Notes: a model not told the origin generated them from the sequence alone. DNA of 64,000 bases from CAWHHZ01 sp963829355 (GCA_963829355.1 CAWHHZ010000020.1:1-64000); one strand, 5' to 3'; positions 36,812-44,699 are shown, counted from the first letter of the stretch. Numbers and translations are program-made.

Positions 36812-38200
36812 GCGCGGTGGGGCTGCGACGCATGTCATCCACTCCAGCACGTCACGCTTGTACGCCGAATCATACTGAGTCGTCAGCGTGTAGCCGTTGA
36901 CGGCCTGCACGACACTCATCAGCTCGATTCTGGGATCGATCCGGACCTCCCCCGCGCGGGGAACCTCCGCCGTTCTCGCGTCCGGCGATCTCACGAAATC
37001 CGTCATGAGCGACAGCGCGTGGCGGGAGACCCACTCGCGCTCCGGGTCCACCAGCATGTGCCCCATCCCGGGAAGGACGACCGCCGAGATCCGTCCGTCG
37101 TTTCCGGGCCGATCCTCGAGCTCCGCCAGGCGACCTACGCTCGTCGCTACCGGCACGTTGTCCTGCTCGTCTTCTGCACCATAGAGGACGAGTGTCGGAA
37201 CGGAGTCACTGCCCCACGATCGAATCGGATCGTACTCGCCAACGCGCGCCCACCATCGCCAGCGCCAGTCATCCGGCTCCGAGGGCATGACCTCAGCGAA
37301 CGGCGCCGCCGGACCCTCGAGCGCCGCTTGCCTCGCCTTCTCGTAGTCGATCCAGGAGAGCCGGCCAAGCGCGTGTTCCTGAATCAATTTCTGCAGGGCC
37401 ATCGCGCTCGAAATCGCCTCTTGCGAAAATCCCTTCCCCTCCATGGTGTTCCGAATCTCGAAACCGATCTGATCGAATACCGGGACCGCGGCCGACGAGA
37501 TGCTCACCACGAATCCACCACGACCCGAGAATCGAGCAGCCAGTGGTGCGATCCAGCCACCCTGACTCAGACCCACCCAGCCGGTGTTCCCGGGATCGAG
37601 ACCGGCCGTCTCCACCAGGAGATCGAAACCGGCAACGGCGTCGCGAGCCAGGGCATCGAACCCGACCTCCTTCCAATCCCCTTCCGAGTCGCCCGAGCCC
37701 CGTTTGTCAGGGAAAAGAACGTCGACTCCCGCCACCGCCAGCGCATGCGCGAACGTGTAGGCCCACACGTTGTCGCGGTCGCTCGATCCGGACCCGTGGA
37801 TCATCACTGCTCCCCGACCGGCGGGGCGTGAGGGCCGAAGCAGGATGCCCGCCAGGCGAACCCCGTCTGCGCTCCGAAACGTCACGCTCTCTACCTGATA
37901 CGGTGCGTCCGGATCACGTGTCCATCGAGCACCATCCGGACTTACGAGCACCGCCTCTCCCTCAGCCGGCGCAATCCAGCGGAACGCGTTTTCCTCGTCG
38001 CCGATCTGGATGCTGCCGAAGGACGCATGATCAAAATCCAGACGTCGATGACTACCTCCAGGGCCCGGCGAGACGAGAACAGATGAGCCATCAGGCGTGC
38101 GGTACCAGCCGATCGGTGACGTCGCGCCTTCACCGTTTGCGGAGATCGTGATCGACGACAGCAGGGAGAAACAAAGGATCTGGAGCAGAAATCGCTTCAC
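36782..38200 (-). CDS. Secreted alpha/beta hydrolase
   Basis: The 472-residue protein has a signal peptide (to about residue 22), a beta-rich N-terminal region (25-100), and an alpha/beta hydrolase domain with 'HGSGSSDRDN' (oxyanion, 135-144), nucleophile S212 in 'GLSQGG', and 'GMGHML' near the C-terminus providing His. It resembles prolyl-oligopeptidase-like or dienelactone-type hydrolases; substrate unknown. The C-terminal residues 'VKLGSEPES' are encoded by a dispersed palindrome, so the original 3' end has been replaced. Confidence 0.8.
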   Translation of the reverse strand: MKRFLLQILCFSLLSSITISANGEGATSPIGWYRTPDGSSVLVSPGPGGSHRRLDFDHASFGSIQIGDEENAFRWIAPAEGEAVLVSPDGARWTRDPDAPYQVESVTFRSADGVRLAGILLRPSRPAGRGAVMIHGSGSSDRDNVWAYTFAHALAVAGVDVLFPDKRGSGDSEGDWKEVGFDALARDAVAGFDLLVETAGLDPGNTGWVGLSQGGWIAPLAARFSGRGGFVVSISSAAVPVFDQIGFEIRNTMEGKGFSQEAISSAMALQKLIQEHALGRLSWIDYEKARQAALEGPAAPFAEVMPSEPDDWRWRWWARVGEYDPIRSWGSDSVPTLVLYGAEDEQDNVPVATSVGRLAELEDRPGNDGRISAVVLPGMGHMLVDPEREWVSRHALSLMTDFVRSPDARTAEVPRAGEVRIDPRIELMSVVQAVNGYTLTTQYDSAYKRDVLEWMTCVAAPPRVKLGSEPES

Positions 38201-38345
38201 TTCAGTAACACCTCATGGGACGTGAATTCGGACAGGACGGCAGAGGACCGAGCCCGCATCAGGAGCGTGTCCGGATCGGTGCGGCAGCCGACGATCCAGC
38301 CCCCGCGAGTGTGCGTGATCTCAGGTGCATTGTTTTTCTCGAGAT

Positions 38346-38372
38346 GTGACTATTATCATAATCTGGTCATAA
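38346..38372. promoter_or_regulatory. Possible TetR operator
   Basis: TGACTATTATCATAATCTGG followed by TCATAAC shows a TGAC/GTCA inverted pair around ATTATCATAAT, in an AT-rich pocket of GC-rich DNA. It lies between the TetR gene stop and the hydrolase start and could control the hydrolase gene. Confidence 0.3.
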
Positions 38373-38472
38373 CAGTCTAGGGAGCTAAACCACGTCGGTC
38401 AACCCTTTCGCGCTGCGGGCGCGCTCCTGCTCCAACGGAGATGTCATCCAGGACTCAAGGGCCCGGCGTTTC

Positions 38473-39039
38473 TCAACTCGCAAGGCCAGAGACGAGGAGT
38501 CTCCCGAGAGCCCTGGCCCTTTTTTCGACTCGCGATCGGCTTCCGAGATCCTCGGAGTCGAGGTCGAAAGGCAACAGACTATTCGTTGCGAGTACGAGTA
38601 GCTCAGCGACGTCCTCTCCGTGATTTCTCTCTTCCAGAACAGTCTTCAATACGTGCGCTTCTCTCCGGAAGTGCTCCCTGCGTCGCTCGAGCAGATCAGG
38701 ACGAATCGCCCTGAGCAGATCGTCCAGAGAACTCTCGTACTGAGTCACGGCCTCGAACCGAACCATGACACGGGCGGTGAGCATCCGTTCCAGGCGCTCA
38801 GCCCAGGGTGTGTCCTCTCCGGCAATCCTCTTCATCCGCTGAATCACGCGTTCCACGATGCCGTCCACGTGAGTGAGAACCAGTTCTTTTTTGCTGGAGA
38901 AATAGAGGTATATGGTGCCTTTGCCGACCCCGGCTCGATGGGCCACGCCTGCAACGGTCAATCCGTCGTAGCCCCTCTCGATGAGAAGCTCGCCAACTGC
39001 ATCGATAATCCACGCTCGGATATCCTCGCGTGGCGCCAC
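38473..39039 (-). CDS. TetR-family transcriptional regulator
   Basis: The 188-residue protein opens at GTG 39039 with GAAGAAGAGAGTC upstream. Its N-terminal helix-turn-helix is standard ('VGELLIERGYDGLTVAGVA', 'HRAGVGKGTIYLYFSSKKE'). The C-terminal ligand domain is helical. It probably regulates the downstream secreted hydrolase gene on the same strand, which starts about 270 bases after its stop. The ligand is unknown. Confidence 0.88.
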   Translation of the reverse strand: MAPREDIRAWIIDAVGELLIERGYDGLTVAGVAHRAGVGKGTIYLYFSSKKELVLTHVDGIVERVIQRMKRIAGEDTPWAERLERMLTARVMVRFEAVTQYESSLDDLLRAIRPDLLERRREHFRREAHVLKTVLEERNHGEDVAELLVLATNSLLPFDLDSEDLGSRSRVEKRARALGRLLVSGLAS

Positions 39040-39495
39040 GACTCTCTTCTTCCGCTCTCTGATCGGGATCCCCTTCCGTCGTCGGTCCTCGACGAGATCC
39101 GCTCCTCGCCGAGCTTACGGCTGGGATATCGTAACCCGTATAGGTGAGTCGAGAACCGCCTTAGGAATTGCAGCCGTTCTTGGCCGGGCGCGGGGACGGT
39201 CTCGTACGTTGGACCGGTCGATCGTATGAACTCGGGGTCATGCCGAATCGCGACACCGCTTTGCGAAGTGAAGTTAGAATTCTGGCTCTGACCCTAACAT
39301 TACGGGCTCTAACTTTACCCGTACGAGTAGAGTTGTCGGTCTGAGAGGCGGGCTGTCGCTGATCCGCCTCTCCCGCGGCGACACAAAGGTCATTGATCCC
39401 GACGACTGTGGAAAGGGGAGCGGTACAGCCGAAGTGCGAGACAATCGCATCCAGAGCGCTACATTGCACTTTGGGTGTCCCCGGTTGGTGAGCAC
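39040..39495. other. Intergenic repeat-rich stretch, partly duplicated at 40.5 kb
   Basis: No gene is seen. A family-4 palindrome lies at about 39245-39318. The sequence from about 39390 to 39495 (words GATCCCGACGAC, CAGCCGAAGTGCGA, GCTACATTGCACTTTG) is repeated at about 40530-40630, in both places just beyond the 3' end of the small-gene family. Confidence 0.55.
39245..39318. repeat. Family-4 palindrome, copy 2
   Basis: GAATCGCGACACCGCTTTGC then GAAGTGAAGTTAGAATTCTG, CTCTGACCCTAACATTACGG. Arms are slightly diverged from copy 1. Confidence 0.7.
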
Positions 39496-39726
39496 TCACC
39501 TCCGGTATCGCCGCAGCGCCTCGATGCTCTCGGCAGCTTCCTTCCGCGAACGGTACCCGTAGTCGATGATCGATACAGAGTCTGCTCCTACCGCGGCGAT
39601 CGCCCACATCACGTCGGGGTCATTCGGTTCGCGCTCGGTGTCGTACCAATGAAGCTCGAGCGAGGTGGTGTCACCGTCGTACGCTTCGATCGCAATCGGC
39701 AGGAGCCGTTCGTCATGATCCGACAT
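39496..39726 (-). CDS. Small acidic protein of a local multicopy family (76 residues)
   Basis: The product begins 'MSDHDERLLPIAIEAYDGDT' and ends 'AAESIEALRRYRR'. A central part reads 'SLELHWYDTEREPNDPDVMW'. I do not recognise a family. A diverged copy lies at 36501-36711, its 3' half at 40631-40740 and its 5' end at 50212-50252. Codon use and a clean start suggest a real gene. It stands beside TA genes but has no obvious toxin or antitoxin features. Confidence 0.6.
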   Translation of the reverse strand: MSDHDERLLPIAIEAYDGDTTSLELHWYDTEREPNDPDVMWAIAAVGADSVSIIDYGYRSRKEAAESIEALRRYRR

Positions 39727-39801
39727 CCCGCGATCGTACCTCGGCGACCTGCGGTTCTACTCCTCGTAGAATCCGAGATCATCGTCAGGGTCTCGAACCA
39801 G

Positions 39802-39906
39802 CACACTGGAGGTGTGCCGGAAGGTAGCCGGTGGTAGCGCCGGAGGCGCAACCACCGGTGCAATGTCACCCACCCCACCACGCAGCACCCCGGCAGGGGT
39901 GCCGGG
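39802..39906. repeat. Multi-hairpin repeat, copy 2
   Basis: Same three-hairpin architecture as at 27710. With about 80 bases upstream it is nearly identical to 50246-50432, including the small-gene start, so a segment of about 200 bases was duplicated. Confidence 0.75.
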
Positions 39907-39969
39907 ACTCGCGGCCTGGGAAGACAGTTCATACCGCAGAGCGACACCTCATGCCGGAAACCGACAGCT

Positions 39970-40035
39970 CATGCCGAATCGCGACGCGACTTTGCGAAGT
40001 AACGTTTGGATTCGAGGTCTGACCCCAAGTTTACG
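39970..40035. repeat. Family-4 palindrome, copy 3
   Basis: GCCGAATCGCGACGCGACTT then TGCGAAGTAACGTTTGGATT and GTCTGACCCCAAGTTTACGG. It directly abuts the stop codon of the RelE-like gene at 40038. Confidence 0.7.
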
Positions 40036-40037
40036 GG

Positions 40038-40297
40038 CTAATCGTAGGCTTTGCTTCGGTGGCGAATATAGAGAATGTCTACGACCTTCTGTGTGTCGTC
40101 GATCGAGAAACGATGCGGCAGTCACCGGCCCGTAGCCTCCATCTCGCCGGACCTCCCTCGAGCTTCTTGACTCCGCGAGGACGAGGATCGAAAGAGAGAG
40201 AATCAATCTTCTTCGTGACGCGGGAGGCGACACTCGCTGGCAGCCGGTCGTACTCCCTGGCCGCCGAAGGTTTGATCAGGACCTTGTACTCAGCCAC
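40038..40297 (-). pseudogene. RelE/ParE toxin with a one-base frameshift
   Basis: From GTG 40297 the frame reads 'VAEYKVLIKPSAAREYDRLP' and 'LEGGPARWRLRAGDCRIV', a normal RelE fold. Then it shifts: the natural continuation 'FSIDDTQKVVDILYIRHRSK' is in the next frame and ends at TAG 40038. The span is 260 nt, one short of a multiple of three; a lost T in GTTTCTCG explains it. Without the shift the toxin would be 86 residues with the usual C-terminal 'IRHR'. The truncated product (ending at about 40079) is probably inactive. Confidence 0.75.
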
Positions 40298-40487
40298 GCA
40301 TCTTGTGCTTGTCGCGCTTTGCAGCGCCACGCTTCACCGTCTCGAACGGAACGCTCTTCTCGTGCTCCCTGGACGATGCCACGAGCTGGTCGTGGAAGTC
40401 TTCCCACAACTCGCCGTGGCGCTCGAGATCGATCTGCACGGCAACCTTCCGGCCCTCTTCATTCGTGACGTAGCGAATCCCTTCCAT
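40290..40487 (-). CDS. RelB-like antitoxin
   Basis: The 65-residue protein 'MEGIRYVTNEEGRKVAVQID' ... 'GELWEDFHDQLVASSREHE' matches small antitoxins of RelE/ParE pairs that begin with 'YVTDE-GKKVAVLID'. AGGAGATAGATC precedes the ATG. Its end overlaps the toxin start by 8 bases, typical of a TA operon. The toxin is frameshifted, so this antitoxin may be left without a target. Confidence 0.75.
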   Translation of the reverse strand: MEGIRYVTNEEGRKVAVQIDLERHGELWEDFHDQLVASSREHEKSVPFETVKRGAAKRDKHKMRG

Positions 40488-40609
40488 GATCTATCTCCTG
40501 GGTCAAGGATAACCGATCGTGTTAGGAGTTTGATCCCGACGACCGGGGAACGGGAGCAGTACAGCCGAAGTGCGAAACATCGCATCCAGAGCGCTACATT
40601 GCACTTTGA

Positions 40610-41362
40610 GTGTCCCCGGGTGGTGGGCACTCACCTCCGGTGTCGCCGCAGCGCTTCGATGCTCTCGTCAGCTTCCTCTCGCGAACGATCCCCATAGTCG
40701 ATGATCGACACCGAGTCCGCTCCAACCGCGGCGATCGCCCAGGGTTCGACCATTACATCTTCGTCGAGCAGCGGAAGGATCGTTGTCGGGAGCTGGAGGA
40801 GCTGAGAACGGAGTTCCCGGAGCAGGCGGCTGAGATCGAGATCAGACAGGGCGATGCGAATCAGCAGATTCAGGATCTTTGTGGCAAGAGCTGTCAGAGC
40901 CATCGTGCGGTGCTGTTCCTCGATCCTTATGGCACCCAGGTTCACTGGGAGACGATCGAGGCTGTCGCCAGAACGGAGGCGATCGACATGTGGCTTCTGT
41001 TTCCGCTCGGCATCGGCGTCAATCGAATGCTCCCGCCATCTGGAGACGTGCCTCAGACGTGGAAGGAGACGCTGACTCGGCTCCTCGGTACTTCAGACTG
41101 GTACGATGAGTTCTATCGTGTGGAGCATGACGATACGTTGTTCGGGCCGGAGGAGCGCGTGGTGAAGGCGAGCGTCGATGTCATCGGGCGTTACTTCAAC
41201 GATCGCCTGAAGCAGATCTTTCCTGGTGTGGCGGAGCAGCCGGGCGTGCTGCGCAACTCCGCGAATTGCCCGCTCTATCTCTTCTGCTTCGCGGCAGGGA
41301 ACAAATACGGCGCGCCGATCGCACTGAACATCGCGAATCACCTTCTGAAGGAGCTGCGCTGA
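40610..41362 (+). CDS. TcmP (three-Cys-motif partner) protein, 5' truncated
   Basis: Homology to TcmP begins at about 40741 ('FDHYIFVEQRKDRCRELEEL') and continues with 'RAVLFLDPYGTQVHWETIEA' (the DP-G motif) and 'DMWLLFPLGIGVNRM' to the end. The normal N-terminal about 60-80 residues ('...DGFAGPG...') are missing. Upstream sequence 40631-40740 is instead the 3' half of the small-gene family read backwards, so the gene lost its start by rearrangement. The stop overlaps the ATG of the DUF5131 gene, its usual partner. Confidence 0.7.
   Translation: MSPGGGHSPPVSPQRFDALVSFLSRTIPIVDDRHRVRSNRGDRPGFDHYIFVEQRKDRCRELEELRTEFPEQAAEIEIRQGDANQQIQDLCGKSCQSHRAVLFLDPYGTQVHWETIEAVARTEAIDMWLLFPLGIGVNRMLPPSGDVPQTWKETLTRLLGTSDWYDEFYRVEHDDTLFGPEERVVKASVDVIGRYFNDRLKQIFPGVAEQPGVLRNSANCPLYLFCFAAGNKYGAPIALNIANHLLKELR
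40631..40740 (-). pseudogene. 3' half of the small-gene family fused to TcmP
   Basis: The minus strand encodes 'AIAAVGADSVSIIDYGDRSR' and 'EEADESIEALRRHRR', matching the second half of the gene at 39496-39726. The homology stops abruptly at 40740, where TcmP coding sequence begins. Confidence 0.7.
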
Positions 41363-42105
41363 TGGCTGCCGGGACAGGAATCGAGTGGACCGAGGCGACG
41401 TGGAATCCCGTGACGGGTTGCACGAAGATCAGCCCGGGGTGTAAGCACTGCTATGCCGAGCGGATGGCGGAGCGTCTGCGGCTCATGGGGCAGGCGAACT
41501 ATCGAAACGGCTTTCGGCTCACCTTGCAGCCCCACATGCTCGAGCTTCCGCTGAGGTGGAAGAAGCCTCGGACCATCTTCGTCAACTCGATGAGCGATCT
41601 CTTTCACGACGGCGTGCCTCTCGACTACATCCGGCAGGTCTTCGACGTGATGAAGCGCGCATCGTGGCACCGCTTCCAGGTGCTGACGAAACGAGCGAAG
41701 AGGCTGGCAGAGCTCGACCCTCACCTGGAGTGGCCGGAGAACGTCTGGATGGGCGTCAGCGTCGAGAGCTCTTCATACCGCCATCGCATCGACGCCCTCC
41801 GCCAGACCGATGCCCGCATCAAGTTTCTCTCCCTCGAGCCGCTCCTCGGCCCGCTCCCCGACTTGAACCTCGACGGCATCAACTGGGTGATCGTCGGCGG
41901 CGAATCCGGACCCGGCGCCCGTCCAATGGAGCCGGACTGGGCTCTCGACGTGAAGCGTCAATGCCACGATGCGTTGGTTCCTTTCTTCTTCAAGCAGTGG
42001 GGCGGGACAAACAAGAAAAAGGCGGGGAGAGTGCTGGAGGGGCGGACGTGGAATGAGATGCCGGCGGGCATGTCAGGCAACCCAGCATTCGCTCAGTCTT
42101 CATAG
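41362..42105 (+). CDS. DUF5131 (phage Gp37/Gp68-like, three-Cys-motif) protein
   Basis: The 247-residue protein begins 'MAAGTGIEWTEATWNPVTGC' and has the three-Cys motif 'GCTKISPGCKHCYAERMAER', then 'PRTIFVNSMSDLFHD', 'FQVLTKRAKRLAEL', 'NVWMGVSVES', 'FLSLEPLLGPLPDL' and 'VIVGGESGPGARPM'. The Cys pattern suggests an iron-sulfur, radical-SAM-like enzyme; the reaction is unknown. It overlaps TcmP by one base (TGATG), the standard pairing. A diverged C-terminal fragment of a second copy lies at 56106-56353. Confidence 0.85.
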   Translation: MAAGTGIEWTEATWNPVTGCTKISPGCKHCYAERMAERLRLMGQANYRNGFRLTLQPHMLELPLRWKKPRTIFVNSMSDLFHDGVPLDYIRQVFDVMKRASWHRFQVLTKRAKRLAELDPHLEWPENVWMGVSVESSSYRHRIDALRQTDARIKFLSLEPLLGPLPDLNLDGINWVIVGGESGPGARPMEPDWALDVKRQCHDALVPFFFKQWGGTNKKKAGRVLEGRTWNEMPAGMSGNPAFAQSS

Positions 42106-42118
42106 CGCGGTCTGGTGA

Positions 42119-42493
42119 TCAGTCGCCGGCAATGGGCAGCTTCCGAACTCGGATGCGACTGCGCTCGATCACGATGACTGATCCCTCATCGACTGCGTCT
42201 TCGATGCTGGCCAGGTTCGTCAGGATCAGCATCACTTGATGCGGCGGGCGGTGAACTCCCTCGCCTCGAAACAGGATCACGGAAGGTATCGACGCTTTTC
42301 GTCCGGACAGGATCGCTCCGAAGTCGGTATCGGCTGAGATCAGACATCGCCGCTCTCGCGCTGCCAACTCCAGGACCGCCGGATCAGCGGCCGATGCCAG
42401 TCCGAGATCGCGGATGTGAACTGCGTCGTGACCGGCCGTGCGCAGACCCTCTGCCACGACAGGAGACAGTGCGTTGTCGACGAGAAACTTCAC
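42119..42493 (-). CDS. DUF5615 PIN-like toxin, pair 1
   Basis: The 124-residue protein starts 'MKFLVDNALSPVVAEGLRTA' and has 'GHDAVHIRDLGLASAADPAV' and 'LISADTDFGAILS', with the conserved Asp residues (D6, and D in 'SADTDF') of PIN-like nucleases. It overlaps the DUF433 gene stop by 4 bases. DUF433/DUF5615 pairs are predicted type II TA modules, so it is probably an RNase. Confidence 0.85.
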   Translation of the reverse strand: MKFLVDNALSPVVAEGLRTAGHDAVHIRDLGLASAADPAVLELAARERRCLISADTDFGAILSGRKASIPSVILFRGEGVHRPPHQVMLILTNLASIEDAVDEGSVIVIERSRIRVRKLPIAGD

Positions 42494-42720
42494 CTCGGTT
42501 CGAGAACGGGAAGCTGACGCTCCCTCAGAGCCTCGGCGGCAAAGCGGAGTGCTTCGCGCAGATCCTCCGCCTCGAGGTCCGGATAATCACCGAGGATCTC
42601 CGCTTCAGTCGCCCCCTCGGCAAGCATTCCCACGAGGGTCGCAACCGGAATGCGCAGCCCCCGAATGCACGGCACACCACCCATCTTCTCGGGCTCAATC
42701 GTGATTCGCTCAAAGCTCAT
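42490..42720 (-). CDS. DUF433 antitoxin, pair 1
   Basis: The 76-residue protein from ATG 42720 reads 'MSFERITIEPEKMGGVPCIR' then 'GLRIPVATLVGMLAEGATEA' and 'ILGDYPDLEAEDLREAL'. This is the DUF433 winged-helix antitoxin signature ('GxPCIRGxRIPV', 'YPxL--ED---AL'). It is the first gene of a TA operon with the DUF5615 gene. Confidence 0.88.
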   Translation of the reverse strand: MSFERITIEPEKMGGVPCIRGLRIPVATLVGMLAEGATEAEILGDYPDLEAEDLREALRFAAEALRERQLPVLEPR

Positions 42721-42800
42721 CTGAGAAGGATAACCGATCGTACTCAGGAGATTGATCCCGGCGAACATGGAGATCCGGGGTCAGGTTTGTGACCGACGGT

Positions 42801-43252
42801 GGTTCTACTGACCGTAGAAGTTTTGGCGGAATCGGCCTCGGATTCTACATCCCGTAGATTTGACCGCCGACCAAAGACCTGACCCCAAGGCTCCGCAAAG
42901 CTCCGCAAAGCTCCGAAAGCTCCGAGGTCCCTAACTTCCCCTTTTTACTGACGATCTTCCGAAAAGAGAACGGTCTCGATCCGCTCGACCCGTGATTCGA
43001 TTCTAGCATGCGCCCATCGGGTCTGTGCGCCTGCGGCTGTGGGTCGGGCAATGGGCGACGCTCGGTTCGTGACTCGATCGTAGAAATCTGAGCGGAATCG
43101 GCTTCAGATTCTACATCTCGTAGATTCGACCGCCGACCAAAGACCTGGCCCCAGATGGTCTGGCCCCGGTTCTACTGATCGTAGAAATCTGAGCGGAATC
43201 GGCTTCAGATTCTACATCTCGTAGATTCGACCGCCGACCAAAGACCTGGCCC
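42801..43252. repeat. Three copies of the TTCTAC/GTAGA-CCGACCAAAGACC repeat (family 3)
   Basis: Copies at 42801-42886, 43067-43152 and 43168-43252. Each has TTCTACTGACCGTAGAA, a spacer with GCGGAATCGGCTTC, then ATTCTACATCTCGTAGATT and GACCGCCGACCAAAGACCTG followed by GCCCC. The last two are in near-perfect tandem. Other copies lie at 44560, 49911, 53113, 57235, 58769, 61311 and 63520. Confidence 0.8.
42887..43007 (-). pseudogene. Duplicated 3' fragment of the coiled-coil gene at 52617
   Basis: After GCTCCGCAAA tandem repeats (42890-42925) the sequence matches 52600-52670, encoding the end 'ESRVERIETVLFSEDRQ' of that protein on the minus strand. Together with the flanking family-3 repeat, about 170 bases are shared with 52514-52670. 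Confidence 0.7.
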
Positions 43253-43512
43253 CAGAGGTCTGGCCCCAGAGGTCTCTGCTACAGCCACACAATTGCGAGA
43301 ACGAGAATCGCGATGTCGGGCTCTGTCGGCAGGCGAGTTCACCGCGAGCACTCAAAAGTGTGATGGCTTGCCCTGATATTGTGTCAGGAGAATGATCCCC
43401 ACCAGAGATCTGACCTTCTGAGGCTTGAGGGCCGGAGGAGTGACGCGCGACGGTTATTGGCGTGTTCCGCGGTTGCCATCAATCTCGAACGGGCCTTCTG
43501 TACAATCGGAGC
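43008..43512. other. Non-coding stretch before the 43.5-kb gene
   Basis: Beyond the two family-3 repeats (43067-43252) no gene or known element is seen from 43253 to 43512. Confidence 0.4.
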
Positions 43513-44196
43513 ATGCCAGCGAAAAAGGAGCGGGAGTGGGTACTGCGGCGGCGGCAGCGAGAATGGTTGTCTGAGGGTGGGAGCGCCGTGCCCGTGATTG
43601 AGCTTCTTCTCGAGATGGAGCGACCGGAGGAGGCAGCGACGATGGGCCGTCTGGCGCTGCGGATGGAAATCTCTGCAGCGGATCGAACGCGGGTCGAGGC
43701 GCTGCTCTGCACGATCGAGAGCACGCCGCATGGCTGGTCTGAAGCACTCGGCCACTTCGCGCGGTACCCGTCGCGCGAGACCTGGGACGCGATCATCCGC
43801 TTTTCACCTGAGGAGCGAGTCTATGACTGGGCGGAGCGCGCCGTACGGGATCTCGTCGAGATGGGCTGCAGCGGGGATCCCATCATTCTTTATGCGAGCC
43901 AGACCGGTCTCACACCCGGCATGATCGGTCTCGTCGAAGAGGGGCGGGTATCGGTCGACGCCCTTCTGGAGAGGGGGCGGCGAACCGAGACGGCACGCGC
44001 CATCTGGCTTGGATTGGCTGCTCAGGCCGCCTACATCCATGGCGATCGGTTTCGCACCATCGCACTTCTCCGCGAATCACGCTCGCACGAGAGCTCCCTC
44101 GCATCGGCCGCCGGAACCGTTCTCTGGCTTCGGGAGATGGCCAACGAGGAGATGAAGGAGATGATGAAGAAGGCCGGCGTGTGGGATTTACTTTAG
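43513..44196 (+). CDS. Uncharacterised helical protein
   Basis: The 227-residue product from ATG 43513 begins 'MPAKKEREWVLRRRQREWLS' and is almost entirely helical by composition, with helix pairs resembling TPR/HEAT solenoids ('ALLCTIESTPHGWSEALGHF', 'AIWLGLAAQAAYIHGDRFRT'). It ends in a Met/Lys/Glu-rich helix ('NEEMKEMMKKAGVWDLL'). I do not recognise a family. It converges with the membrane-protein gene at 44193 with a 4-base overlap. Confidence 0.6.
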   Translation: MPAKKEREWVLRRRQREWLSEGGSAVPVIELLLEMERPEEAATMGRLALRMEISAADRTRVEALLCTIESTPHGWSEALGHFARYPSRETWDAIIRFSPEERVYDWAERAVRDLVEMGCSGDPIILYASQTGLTPGMIGLVEEGRVSVDALLERGRRTETARAIWLGLAAQAAYIHGDRFRTIALLRESRSHESSLASAAGTVLWLREMANEEMKEMMKKAGVWDLL

Positions 44197-44486
44197 AGAA
44201 GAGAGCCTGGGGCCTTCAGCATGAACCGCCGGAGGCTGAGAAAAATCGCCGCTCCCGAGACCACGAGCAAAGCAGGGTAGATGAGAAGCAGATCGATCCT
44301 GATGTTGCACTCACCCGAGCAGAGAACACGCGCTTTCATCCCGTATTCGTACCCCGCATACAGGGCCCACATCACTGCGGCGGCCAAGGACGACCGACTC
44401 CGCGACGACACCCAGAGAAAAATGAAGAGGCCCGCAGGCAGAAGTGCGAGAAGCGGGCGGTCGATCAAGCTCGTCAGACTCGGCAT
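44193..44486 (-). CDS. Small membrane protein, unknown
   Basis: The 97-residue protein has three hydrophobic segments ('LLALLPAGLFIFLWV', 'LAAAVMWALYAGYEY', 'IDLLLIYPALLVVSGAAIFL') and a Cys pair in 'VLCSGECNIRID' between the second and third. I do not recognise a named family, though similar short proteins occur in Proteobacteria. It overlaps the end of the helical-protein gene tail to tail. Confidence 0.6.
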   Translation of the reverse strand: MPSLTSLIDRPLLALLPAGLFIFLWVSSRSRSSLAAAVMWALYAGYEYGMKARVLCSGECNIRIDLLLIYPALLVVSGAAIFLSLRRFMLKAPGSLL

Positions 44487-44559
44487 GGCTGTGGATGTAG
44501 TTTAACCAGAAGATGTTCAGTCCGAGCGAGAACTTCGGCGGTACAGTTCCATCGCCCCC

Positions 44560-44648
44560 GGATTCTACCCTTCGTGGAATTGACAGCCGACCAAAGACCG
44601 GGCACTGCCAGAAGGGGCCTACGCGAGTCGGGCCTGGAGACCCGACTC
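44560..44648. repeat. Partial family-3 repeat plus inverted GTCGGG palindrome
   Basis: GGATTCTACCCTTCGTGGAA with GCCGACCAAAGACCGGGCAC (family 3, decayed), followed by GAGTCGGGCCTGGAGACCCG and ACTC, an inverted copy of the palindrome at 18146, just before the kinase gene. Confidence 0.65.
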
Positions 44649-44699
44649 ACCGCACCGCGACAGGCATAGGCGGGGCTCCGCATATAATCTCCGCACACA

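Noticed and set aside
38484..38527. Rho-independent terminator GGCCAG...CTGGCC with T tract
   Set aside because: The stem lies within the TetR coding end and the T tract is on the strand opposite to transcription; no forward gene would use it.
42801..43252. CRISPR array
   Set aside because: The repeats are 85 bases with internal hairpins and no regular spacers, and no cas genes are nearby.
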